Assembly (NCBI RefSeq): GCF_900200035.1
Contig: NZ_FZTC01000015.1
Location: 248,001-312,000, forward strand
DNA length: 64,000 bases
Direction: 5' to 3'
From: Klebsiella grimontii
GTDB taxonomy: Bacteria; Pseudomonadota; Gammaproteobacteria; Enterobacterales; Enterobacteriaceae
Shown here piece by piece: positions 27,838-35,827 of the stretch. Positions within the stretch are counted from its first letter, which is position 1. The number at the start of each line of letters is the position of its first letter. A program made the position numbers and the translations under genes. A model generated the notes under the pieces. It searched no databases, was not told where the DNA came from, and saw nothing but the letters and a program-made list of their open reading frames with translations.

Positions 27838-29424
27838 TCAAAGGTGAGCGACCACGGAGGGCGCCGAATCCGCCTTCAGGTTATTCTCAGCCCACAGGAT
27901 AAATTTCTCTTTTGGCAGCGCCTTACTATAAAGCCAGCCCTGGGCATACTGCACGCCATGCATACGTAGCCAGTCGCGCTGGCTTTCGGTTTCGACGCCT
28001 TCTGCGACGGTCGTCAGATTGAGCGCTTTCGCCATTTCAATAATGTGCGGCGTCAGCAGTTCATACTCCAGCGTATCGACAAACGATTTATCGATTTTCA
28101 GGGTGTCTACGTCCAGTTTTTGTAAATAGCTCAGGCTGGAGTAGCCGGTGCCGAAGTCATCGATGGAAATACGGTGTCCGGCCTGACGATAGCCGGCGAG
28201 CACCGGCAAAGTGGTTTGCGGGTCGACAAAACCGCGCTCGGTGATTTCCAGAATGATCTGCTGAGCGCTGATGCCCCAAAACTGAAGCTGCTCTTGCAAC
28301 AGGAGCGGCAGCTTTGGCGAGCGCAAATCATCGACCGACAGGTTTATCGAGATGTGTATCTCCGGACGCCGGCGCAGCCAGGTACCGAGATCGGCAAAAA
28401 TTTTCCGTACAATATCTTCGGTTAAGCGGGTAATCAGCCCGGTTTGTTCGGCAAGCGGAATAAAAATATCCGGCGATAAGAAACTCCCATCGGGCTGCCT
28501 CCAGCGAGCAAGCGCCTCCGCGCCGACGATCTTTCCACTCTGCAACGAAATAATAGGCTGGTAATAGACCTGGATGGCATGGGAATTCAGCGCATCCAGC
28601 ATCCCATTACGCGGCGAGCGCAGCCTGCGCAGCAGGCGAAGCAGCAGAAATGAGGCCAGAAGGCTGGTGAACAAACCAATCGGCAGCCACAGCATCAGCT
28701 GCTGATGTAGCTTATTCTGCAGCGGCACCGTCGAGGACCAGGTGGCGATAGCCAACCCCAGTTCCGGGATACGATGGAGACGATAAACGGTGCTATCGAG
28801 GGTTAAGGTTTCGGCATCCAGATGCTTAATTTTCTCCCAGACGGCAGCGCTGAGCGGTTTACTGCTGATAATGATTTGATCGCGCTTCGTGCCAAACAAA
28901 AGCGTGTGAATTTCTTCATGACCTAACGGAATGACATCGATAAACGACACCGGATCGATCATCACCACGTGATGTTCGCTGCCCATGGCCGTCATTTTAT
29001 GTTTCAGTCCCAGGTCGCTAACCGACGTGAGCCAGGTACGGTAGCCATCGGCAGTGAGATGGTCGGGAGCGGGAAAGGTGACCGACACCTGGTGCTCTTC
29101 AAGAGAGGAGCACTGCGGAATACCCTCGCGTAGCCACAGCACTTCCTGAATGTAGCGGTGGGTATAGGCGATCCGTCGCATAGTGAGCAGATGCTCCGGG
29201 CTGCAGGTCGTGGCCGTATGCGCATCTGCTTCTTTCAGCGCCTCTCTTGCCTGATCGGCGACCTGCTGAACGCGCGCCAGCACGCGGACGGAAAAGTTGT
29301 CCAGCTCACTATAAAACTGCTCTTTGGCCTGCTGCGTCGCCAGCCAGATGCTCAGTATGACCGGCAAGATAATGGCGAGTATCAATACCCCTGTAACCAG
29401 ACTCACCTGATGCCGGGTCGTCAT
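27838..29424 (-). CDS. pdeB: Membrane CSS-motif EAL phosphodiesterase PdeB (YlaB)
   Basis: Predicted c-di-GMP phosphodiesterase, 528 residues. A transmembrane helix (about 10-30), a periplasmic CSS domain (about 35-240, with CSS at 105-107 and a further Cys at 74 for disulfide control), a second helix (about 244-262) and a cytoplasmic EAL domain. Catalytic motifs are intact: EALARW at 303, NLSVDDLR, DDFGTGYSSLSYLQKL and AEGVET, so enzymatic activity is expected. This is the E. coli ylaB/pdeB position near ybaA and ylaC. Convergent with rcnR. Confidence 0.93.
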   Translation of the reverse strand: MTTRHQVSLVTGVLILAIILPVILSIWLATQQAKEQFYSELDNFSVRVLARVQQVADQAREALKEADAHTATTCSPEHLLTMRRIAYTHRYIQEVLWLREGIPQCSSLEEHQVSVTFPAPDHLTADGYRTWLTSVSDLGLKHKMTAMGSEHHVVMIDPVSFIDVIPLGHEEIHTLLFGTKRDQIIISSKPLSAAVWEKIKHLDAETLTLDSTVYRLHRIPELGLAIATWSSTVPLQNKLHQQLMLWLPIGLFTSLLASFLLLRLLRRLRSPRNGMLDALNSHAIQVYYQPIISLQSGKIVGAEALARWRQPDGSFLSPDIFIPLAEQTGLITRLTEDIVRKIFADLGTWLRRRPEIHISINLSVDDLRSPKLPLLLQEQLQFWGISAQQIILEITERGFVDPQTTLPVLAGYRQAGHRISIDDFGTGYSSLSYLQKLDVDTLKIDKSFVDTLEYELLTPHIIEMAKALNLTTVAEGVETESQRDWLRMHGVQYAQGWLYSKALPKEKFILWAENNLKADSAPSVVAHL

Positions 29425-29549
29425 GAGTATTTCCTTATTTTATGGAGGGGTTCGATGAGTATACGCGAAAGATAAAAGAGGATTCACCACGGGGTAGAAA
29501 AAGGCCCGAACCGCAAGATAGCAACGAATTCGGGCTAACAGTGGATGAA

Positions 29550-29579
29550 CCGCGACGCTCAAGGCATGAAGCGTCGCGG
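29550..29579. other. Perfect hairpin in the pdeB-ganK gap
   Basis: CCGCGACGCT (29550-29559) and AGCGTCGCGG (29570-29579) form a 10-bp perfect stem with a 10-base loop and no T-run on either exit side. The 243-base gap otherwise shows a weaker GCCCGAA/TTCGGGC repeat and no gene. It could protect the 3 prime end of the ABC ATPase transcript. Confidence 0.5.
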
Positions 29580-29667
29580 AGAAAAACGAGGGCAGGTATG
29601 CTGGCAATAAGCGTTGTCAGCACAGATTCATATTCTAAAGCGCAATCATGACAATCAGATGTTGCGT

Positions 29668-30777
29668 TTAATGAGCGTCCGGCGCGGCGATGTCGGCGCT
29701 AATCCGCAGGTCATTTTCGTCGAAGACCATGCAGTAGCGATCGTCGAACGCGACGCTGATTTTCTGCCAGGGACGGAAATGAACGTCGCCGGGCAGCAGA
29801 ATTTTGACGTTATCGTGGCCGTAGCACTGGCCGAACAGATAGGTGTTGTTACCCAGTCTCTCGACGACTTCACATTGAAACTCAACCACGGTACCGATAT
29901 TCACATCGGTTGAGAGATGTTCAGGACGAATACCGAGGGTAACGGCAGCGCCGGGCTGCAGCGGCGATGTGGTGATATTGAGCGTCAGATTGTGATCTTG
30001 CGCCATCTTGACGCTAAGCTGGCCCGGCTGCCATGCGGTGACCGTCGCGGGCAGGAAGTTCATTTTCGGCGAACCGATAAATCCCGCAACGAACTTATTG
30101 ACCGGGTTGTAATACAGCGACATCGGCGAACCCATCTGCTCAACTTTGCCGTAGTTCATCACCACGATTTTATCGGCCAGCGTCATCGCTTCAACCTGAT
30201 CGTGGGTAACATAAACCATGGTGGTTTTGAGTTCATGATGCAGTTTAGCAATATGCAGGCGCATCTCAACGCGCAGCTCGGCATCAAGGTTGGAGAGGGG
30301 TTCATCAAACATAAACACCCGTGGATTACGCACGATGGCGCGACCGATCGCCACGCGCTGGCGCTGGCCGCCGGAGAGCTGCTTAGGTTTGCGATCCAGC
30401 AGATGAGAGAGCTGCAGCGTTTTTGCCACCATTTCAACCTGGCGGCGAATTTCATCTTTTGGCACTTTATTCACCTTCAGGCCATAGCCCATATTTTCCG
30501 CTACCGTCATATGCGGATAGAGCGCATAGGACTGGAATACCATGGCGACGCCGCGATGGGCGGGAACGACGTCGTTCATGACCTCATCGCCTATCAGTAC
30601 TTCACCTTCGCTCACCTCTTCGAGACCGGCAATCATTCGCAGCAGCGTTGATTTGCCGCAGCCTGACGGACCGACGAAAACCGCAAATTCGCCATCTTCA
30701 ATATCAAGGTTTACCTGATGCAGCGTCACTGTACTGCCGAACCGTTTGGTGACATTCCTCAGTCGTATATTGGACAT
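29668..30777 (-). CDS. Carbohydrate ABC transporter ATPase of the gan locus (MalK/UgpC type)
   Basis: Cytoplasmic ATPase, 369 residues, powering import of beta-galacto-oligosaccharides by the permeases encoded opposite. Walker A GPSGCGKSTLLRM, Q-loop FQSYALYPHMT, signature LSGGQRQRVAIGRA, Walker B VFMFDEPLSNLD and switch His VTHDQVEA, followed by the C-terminal OB-fold regulatory domain of the MalK type (about 240-369). The upstream in-frame ATG at 30783 abuts GGGGA with no spacing, so ATG 30777 is preferred. Divergent from the binding-protein operon, sharing a 353-base control region. E. chrysanthemi gan clusters contain a comparable ATPase. Confidence 0.88.
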   Translation of the reverse strand: MSNIRLRNVTKRFGSTVTLHQVNLDIEDGEFAVFVGPSGCGKSTLLRMIAGLEEVSEGEVLIGDEVMNDVVPAHRGVAMVFQSYALYPHMTVAENMGYGLKVNKVPKDEIRRQVEMVAKTLQLSHLLDRKPKQLSGGQRQRVAIGRAIVRNPRVFMFDEPLSNLDAELRVEMRLHIAKLHHELKTTMVYVTHDQVEAMTLADKIVVMNYGKVEQMGSPMSLYYNPVNKFVAGFIGSPKMNFLPATVTAWQPGQLSVKMAQDHNLTLNITTSPLQPGAAVTLGIRPEHLSTDVNIGTVVEFQCEVVERLGNNTYLFGQCYGHDNVKILLPGDVHFRPWQKISVAFDDRYCMVFDENDLRISADIAAPDAH

Positions 30778-30836
30778 CAACATTCCCCGGGTTAGTAGCC
30801 GTTTTTGCCGTTGGGATTTGGGCTATGACGCGCTAT

Positions 30837-30854
30837 TTGTATAACGTGTAACAA
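30837..30854. promoter_or_regulatory. Candidate LacI-type operator in the gan control region
   Basis: TTGTATAACGTGTAACAA is an 18-bp imperfect palindrome centred on CG, the hallmark of LacI-family sites. It lies 60 bases upstream of the ATPase start and 276 bases upstream of the binding-protein ATG. Confidence 0.55.
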
Positions 30855-30941
30855 TTCAGCCGAGCGATGCTCAACGACACTAAAATCATGTAGTGACTAT
30901 AACTTCCAGAGTTTTAGCACCCTATATCGATGTTTCATTTC

Positions 30942-30957
30942 TGCAATCATGATCACA
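30942..30957. promoter_or_regulatory. Candidate CRP site in the gan control region
   Basis: TGCAATCATGATCACA has a perfect right half TCACA and a degenerate left half TGCAA with the correct six-base spacer. Catabolite control is expected for a sugar operon. Confidence 0.5.
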
Positions 30958-31105
30958 CAACTGGCAGCTTTCAGTAGTTTTGTCAGCATTCAAAGCGTAC
31001 CGTATAACAAATCAGGAATAACGGCATATTTGTTTATGAATCACCGTTTATCAGTTAACTGAAAGATTTTCGGAAGTCACATCGCCCAATAAAAACCATT
31101 AAATT

Positions 31106-31120
31106 GTTATACCTTCACAT
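31106..31120 (+). promoter_or_regulatory. Candidate operator abutting the ganS ribosome-binding site
   Basis: GTTATACCTTCACAT matches the site at 39681-39695 (GTATTACGTTCACAT) in 12 of 15 positions and ends directly before the GAGG ribosome-binding sequence of ganS, so bound repressor would block transcription or start. Confidence 0.5.
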
Positions 31121-31130
31121 GAGGTTGATA

Positions 31131-32363
31131 ATGAAAAAGAACACTCTTGCTGCACTGATCCTTACTACTCTGGCTGCCGGGCAGTTGGTGAGCCTGCAGG
31201 CGCACGCGGCCGGACAGCTCAACGTCTGGGAAGACATCAAAAAATCCGACGGCATTAAGGCCGCGGTAAATGATTTTGAAAAGCAGTTCAACGTTAAGGT
31301 GAACGTGCAGGAAATGCCGTATGCCCAGCAGTTGGAAAAGCTGCGCCTTGATGGCCCGGCGGGCATTGGCCCGGACGTGCTGGTGATCCCTAATGACCAG
31401 CTAGGCGGTGCGGTCGTCCAGGGGCTGCTGTCTCCCCTGACGCTGGACCAGGCGAAGCAGGAGGCCTTTACGCCGGCATCAATCAACGCTTTCCATATGG
31501 ATAACGTGCTTTACGGCGTACCGAAAGCGGTGGAAACCCTGGTGCTGATTTACAACAAAGACCTGATCGACAAGCCGCTGGATAGCCTGCAGGCGTGGTT
31601 CGACTATTCGAAGAAGCAGCGCGAAGAGGGTAAGTACGGCCTGCTGGCGAAGTTTGACCAAATTTATTACAGCTGGGGCGCCATCGGTCCGATGGGCGGC
31701 TATATCTTTGGCAAAAATGATAAGGGCGGCTTCAACCCGCAGGATGTTGGCCTGAATAAGCCAGGCGCGGTCGAAGCGGTGACTTTCCTGAAAAAATTCT
31801 ACACCGACAAGGTCTTCCCGGCGGGGATCCTCGGCGATAACGGGCTGAACGCCATCGACTCGCTGTTCACCGAGAAGAAAGCGGCAGCGGTGATTAACGG
31901 CCCGTGGGCTTTCCAGCCGTATGAAGCGGCAGGCATTCATTATGGCGTCGCGCCTCTGCCGACGCTGCCGGACGGCAAACCGATGAGCTCCTTCCTCGGT
32001 GTGAAAGGCTATGTGGTCTCGACGTGGAGTAAAGATAAAGCGCTGGCGCAGCAGTTTATCGAGTTCATCAACCAGCCGCAGTACGTAAAAGCGCGCTATG
32101 TCGCCACCGGGGAAATCCCGCCGCTGAAGGCCATGATTGACGATCCGCTGATTAAGAATGACGAAAAGGCCAGCGCGGTGGCGGTGCAGTCAGCGCGGGC
32201 GACGGCGATGCCGGGGATCCCGGAGATGGGCGAAGTATGGGGCCCGGCGAACGCCGCGCTGGAGCTTAGCCTGACCGGTAAACAGGAACCGAAGGCGGCG
32301 CTCGATAACGCAGAGAAGCAGATCAAGATGCAGATCGAAGCCATGCAGGCCAGCAATCAATAA
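31131..32363 (+). CDS. ganS: Periplasmic galacto-oligosaccharide binding protein (GanS/MalE-like)
   Basis: Solute-binding protein of a family 1 carbohydrate ABC importer, 410 residues. The signal peptide (1-25, ending QAHAA) leads to a two-lobed binding fold starting GQLNVWEDIKKSDGIKAAVNDFEKQFNVKV, very close to MalE and to the Bacillus GanS (CycB) group. The open frame begins nine codons upstream, but ATG 31131 follows GAGG and gives the correct signal peptide. First gene of the operon ganS-P-Q-B-A. A stem-loop separates it from the permeases, which would leave it more highly expressed. Confidence 0.9.
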   Translation: MKKNTLAALILTTLAAGQLVSLQAHAAGQLNVWEDIKKSDGIKAAVNDFEKQFNVKVNVQEMPYAQQLEKLRLDGPAGIGPDVLVIPNDQLGGAVVQGLLSPLTLDQAKQEAFTPASINAFHMDNVLYGVPKAVETLVLIYNKDLIDKPLDSLQAWFDYSKKQREEGKYGLLAKFDQIYYSWGAIGPMGGYIFGKNDKGGFNPQDVGLNKPGAVEAVTFLKKFYTDKVFPAGILGDNGLNAIDSLFTEKKAAAVINGPWAFQPYEAAGIHYGVAPLPTLPDGKPMSSFLGVKGYVVSTWSKDKALAQQFIEFINQPQYVKARYVATGEIPPLKAMIDDPLIKNDEKASAVAVQSARATAMPGIPEMGEVWGPANAALELSLTGKQEPKAALDNAEKQIKMQIEAMQASNQ

Positions 32364-32379
32364 TCCGGTGATGTAACAG

Positions 32380-32406
32380 AACGGGAGGGGCATCCTCCCG
32401 TTTTCA
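32380..32406 (+). terminator. Intercistronic stem-loop between ganS and ganP
   Basis: ACGGGAGG and CCTCCCGT form an 8-bp perfect stem with a GGCAT loop, followed by TTT. Position after the binding-protein gene suggests partial termination or 3 prime protection, as seen after malE in many operons. Confidence 0.7.
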
Positions 32407-32419
32407 GAAGGAGTCGTGT

Positions 32420-33727
32420 GTGATTATCAATCCCAGCGAAAATATTGCCGAAGCGCGCGGCGCAGGACGCCATGCGTGGTGCGGCCTGTTGCTGGCTATC
32501 GTGCCGGGTTTTGGGCAGTTTTATCACCGCCAGTGGCTGAAGGGGATCGTCTTCCTGGTGCTGCTGAGCAGTTTTATGAGTATTTTCTATGACTTTCTCA
32601 GCGAAGGCCTGTGGGGGTTATATACCTTAGGCGAGGAAGTCCCGCGGGATAACTCTATTTTCCTGCTGGCGGAAGGGATAATCAGCGTACTGATTATCGC
32701 ATTCGGTGTGTTGGTCTATTTCCTCTCGCTGCGCGACGCCTGGGTTAACGGCAAAAAGCGCGATGAAGGCGTGGCGCTGAATAGCGTACGCAAGCAGTAT
32801 CAGATGCTGCTCAGCGAGGGTTTCCCGTATCTGATGATCACGCCCGGCTTCATACTGCTGGTGTTTGTGGTCATCTTCCCGATCCTGTTTGGTTTTGCTA
32901 TCGCCTTTACTAACTACAATCTTTACCACACGCCGCCGGCGAAGCTGGTGGATTGGGTGGGATTCAAAAACTTCATCAACATCTTCACATTATCCATCTG
33001 GCGTTCGACCTTCTTTGATGTGCTGCAGTGGACGGTGGTGTGGACGCTGCTGGCGACGACCCTGCAATGTACCGTCGGCGTGCTGCTGGCGATTCTGGTC
33101 AACCAGAAAGATCTGCGCTTTAAGCCGATGATCCGTACGATTTTCATTCTGCCGTGGGCGGTACCGGGATTCGTGACGATTCTGGTTTTTGCCGGCATGT
33201 TCAATGATTCATTCGGGGTGATTAACAACGCCATTTTGTCCTTCTTTGGCATCAGTCCGAAGGCGTGGCTGACCGACCCGTTCTGGACCAAGACGGCGCT
33301 GATCATGATGCAGACCTGGCTGGGTTTCCCGTTTGTTTTCGCCATGACCACCGGCGTCCTGCAGGCGATCCCGGACGATCTGTATGAAGCGGCCACCATG
33401 GATGGCGCCAGCGCGTTTACCCGCCTGCGGACCATTACTCTGCCGCTGGTGCTCTACTCTATTGCGCCGATCATCATCACTCAGTACACCTTCAACTTTA
33501 ACAACTTCAACATCATCTACCTGTTCAACAACGGCGGGCCGGCGGTAGCGGGGTCGAATGCCGGCGGTACGGATATTCTGGTGTCGTGGATCTACAAATT
33601 GACCATGTCGTCTTCGCAATACGCTATCGCGGCGACCATCACGATCCTGCTGTCGATTTTTGTCGTCGGCCTGGCGTTGTGGCAGTTCCGCGCCACGAAA
33701 TCCTTCAAAAACGACGACATGGCGTAA
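32420..33727 (+). CDS. ganP: MalF-type permease of galacto-oligosaccharide importer
   Basis: Inner-membrane permease, 435 residues, with an N-terminal pair of helices (about 20-110) ahead of a standard BPD_transp_1 domain. About eight transmembrane helices in total; the cytoplasmic EAA loop reads EAATMDGASAFTRLRTITLPL, which docks the ATPase. The start is GTG with AAGGAG six bases upstream. It pairs with ganQ, 10 bases further on, and the divergent ATPase. Confidence 0.9.
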   Translation: MIINPSENIAEARGAGRHAWCGLLLAIVPGFGQFYHRQWLKGIVFLVLLSSFMSIFYDFLSEGLWGLYTLGEEVPRDNSIFLLAEGIISVLIIAFGVLVYFLSLRDAWVNGKKRDEGVALNSVRKQYQMLLSEGFPYLMITPGFILLVFVVIFPILFGFAIAFTNYNLYHTPPAKLVDWVGFKNFINIFTLSIWRSTFFDVLQWTVVWTLLATTLQCTVGVLLAILVNQKDLRFKPMIRTIFILPWAVPGFVTILVFAGMFNDSFGVINNAILSFFGISPKAWLTDPFWTKTALIMMQTWLGFPFVFAMTTGVLQAIPDDLYEAATMDGASAFTRLRTITLPLVLYSIAPIIITQYTFNFNNFNIIYLFNNGGPAVAGSNAGGTDILVSWIYKLTMSSSQYAIAATITILLSIFVVGLALWQFRATKSFKNDDMA

Positions 33728-33737
33728 GGGAAGCAAC

Positions 33738-34589
33738 ATGGCTAAATCACCGAGTATTAAACGCGAAAAGTGGATTCGCTTGTCACTCACCTGGTTAGTG
33801 GTCATCTTTGTGTCGACGATGATTATTTACCCGCTGGTCTGGACGGTAGGGGCGTCGCTGAACGCCGGGAACAGTCTGCTGAGTACGTCGATTATTCCTG
33901 AAAACCTGTCGTTCCAGCATTACGCGGATCTGTTTAACGGCAATGTGAATTATCTCACCTGGTACTGGAACTCGATGAAAATCAGCTTCATGACCATGGT
34001 GTTGACCTTAATCAGCGTGAGCTTCACCGCCTACGCGTTTTCGCGCTTTCGTTTCAAAGGGCGGCAGAACGGGCTGATGTTATTTCTGCTGTTGCAGATG
34101 ATCCCGCAGTTCTCGGCGCTGATTGCGATCTTTGTTCTCTCTCAGCTGCTGGGGCTGATCAACAGCCATCTGGCGCTGGTGCTGATCTACGTGGGCGGCA
34201 TGATCCCGATGAATACCTGGCTCATGAAGGGCTACCTGGACGCGATCCCTAAAGATCTGGATGAGTCCGCGCGGATGGATGGCGCCAGCAGCTTCCGCAT
34301 CTTCTTCGAAATCATTATGCCGCTGTCGAAGCCGATTCTGGCGGTGGTGGCGCTGTTCTCGTTTACCGGCCCGCTGGGGGATTTCATCCTTTCCAGCACC
34401 ATTCTGCGTACCCCGGATAAGTACACGCTGCCGATCGGCCTGTATAACCTGGTGGCGCAGAAAATGGGCGCCAGCTACACCACCTACGCGGCGGGCGCGG
34501 TGCTGATTGCCGTGCCGGTAGCGATTCTCTATCTGGCGCTACAAAAATACTTTGTTTCCGGCCTCACCTCTGGCAGTACAAAAGGATAA
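33738..34589 (+). CDS. ganQ: MalG-type permease of galacto-oligosaccharide importer
   Basis: Second inner-membrane permease, 283 residues, six transmembrane helices. The EAA loop is DESARMDGASSFRIFFEIIMPL; the C terminus ends in FVSGLTSGSTKG, close to MalG (the VAGLTAGGVKG tail that contacts the ATPase). ATG 33738 is preceded by AAGGGAAG and is chosen over an upstream in-frame start that lies inside ganP. Downstream ganB starts 4 bases after its stop. Confidence 0.91.
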   Translation: MAKSPSIKREKWIRLSLTWLVVIFVSTMIIYPLVWTVGASLNAGNSLLSTSIIPENLSFQHYADLFNGNVNYLTWYWNSMKISFMTMVLTLISVSFTAYAFSRFRFKGRQNGLMLFLLLQMIPQFSALIAIFVLSQLLGLINSHLALVLIYVGGMIPMNTWLMKGYLDAIPKDLDESARMDGASSFRIFFEIIMPLSKPILAVVALFSFTGPLGDFILSSTILRTPDKYTLPIGLYNLVAQKMGASYTTYAAGAVLIAVPVAILYLALQKYFVSGLTSGSTKG

Positions 34590-34593
34590 CCCC

Positions 34594-35796
34594 ATGAAAA
34601 GATTAACACCCGCGTGGCTTGCTGTTTCTCTGGCATGCTGTTTCTCCGCCAGTACGCTGGCAGCGGACGCGCTACAAACCAAAGCGTTTAGCAACATGCC
34701 CGCTGATTTCATTAAAGGCGCGGATATCTCCACGCTGCTGGACGCGGAAAAGCATGGCGCAAAGTTTTTTAACCACAATAATCAGCAGCAGGATCCGATC
34801 GCGATTCTGAAGGCCGACGGCGTGAACTATGTTCGCCTGCGCCTGTGGGTCGATCCAAAAGACGCCCAGGGTCAGCGCTACGGCGGCGGCGATAACGATC
34901 TGGCGGCGACGCTGGCGCTGGCGAAGCGGGCAAAAGCACAGGGGATGAAGCTGCTGCTTGATTTTCACTACAGCGATTTCTGGACCGATCCCGGCAAGCA
35001 GTTCAAGCCGAAGGCCTGGGAGAAAATGGATTATCCGCAGCTGAAAACCACCATTCATGACTACACCCGCGATACGATTGCCCGCTTTAAGCAGGAGGGC
35101 GTACTGCCGGATATGGTGCAGATCGGCAACGAGATCAACGGCGGTATGCTGTGGCCGGAAGGCAAAAGCTGGGGGCAGGGCGGCGGCGAGTTCGATCGCC
35201 TGGCGGGGCTGCTTAATGCCGCCATCGATGGCCTGAAGGAAAACCTCACCGCCGGTGAGCAGGTTAAAATTATGCTTCACCTGGCCGAAGGCACGAAAAA
35301 CGACACCTTTCGCTGGTGGTTTGATGAAGTCAGCAAGCGCAACGTGCCTTACGACATTATTGGTCTGTCGATGTACACCTACTGGAATGGCCCGATTAGC
35401 GAGCTGAAGGCTAATATGGATGATATCAGCAAGCGCTATAACAAAGACGTGATTGTGGTAGAGGCCGCTTATGCCTATACCCTGGAAAACTGCGACAACG
35501 CCGAAAATAGTTTCCAGGCAAAAGAGGAAAAGGATGGCGGTTATCCTGCCACCATACAGGGGCAATATAATTATATTCACGACTTAATGCAGGCCGTTGC
35601 GGACGTACCGGGCCACCGCGGTAAAGGTATTTTTTATTGGGAGCCGACGTGGATTGCCGTGCCGGGAAATACCTGGGCGACGCCTGCCGGAATGAAATAT
35701 ATCCACGATGAGTGGAAAGAGGGGAATGCCCGGGAAAATCAGGCGCTGTTTGATTGCCAGGGGAAAGCGTTGCCGTCGATGAAGGTATTTAATTAA
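34594..35796 (+). CDS. ganB: GH53 arabinogalactan endo-beta-1,4-galactanase
   Basis: Cuts beta-1,4-galactan side chains of pectin into short oligosaccharides. The product is 400 residues with a Sec signal peptide (1-23, ending STLA), so it acts in the periplasm or outside. The GH53 (beta/alpha)8 fold shows both catalytic Glu residues: acid/base Glu180 in MVQIGNEINGGMLWP and nucleophile Glu290 in VIVVEAAYAYT. ATG 34594 follows AAAGGA. It lies directly after the importer permeases. Name follows Bacillus usage (ganB); in Erwinia papers the letters differ. Confidence 0.93.
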   Translation: MKRLTPAWLAVSLACCFSASTLAADALQTKAFSNMPADFIKGADISTLLDAEKHGAKFFNHNNQQQDPIAILKADGVNYVRLRLWVDPKDAQGQRYGGGDNDLAATLALAKRAKAQGMKLLLDFHYSDFWTDPGKQFKPKAWEKMDYPQLKTTIHDYTRDTIARFKQEGVLPDMVQIGNEINGGMLWPEGKSWGQGGGEFDRLAGLLNAAIDGLKENLTAGEQVKIMLHLAEGTKNDTFRWWFDEVSKRNVPYDIIGLSMYTYWNGPISELKANMDDISKRYNKDVIVVEAAYAYTLENCDNAENSFQAKEEKDGGYPATIQGQYNYIHDLMQAVADVPGHRGKGIFYWEPTWIAVPGNTWATPAGMKYIHDEWKEGNARENQALFDCQGKALPSMKVFN

Positions 35797-35827
35797 TTAT
35801 TCAGCTTTAAACTTCAGGATGTTTATT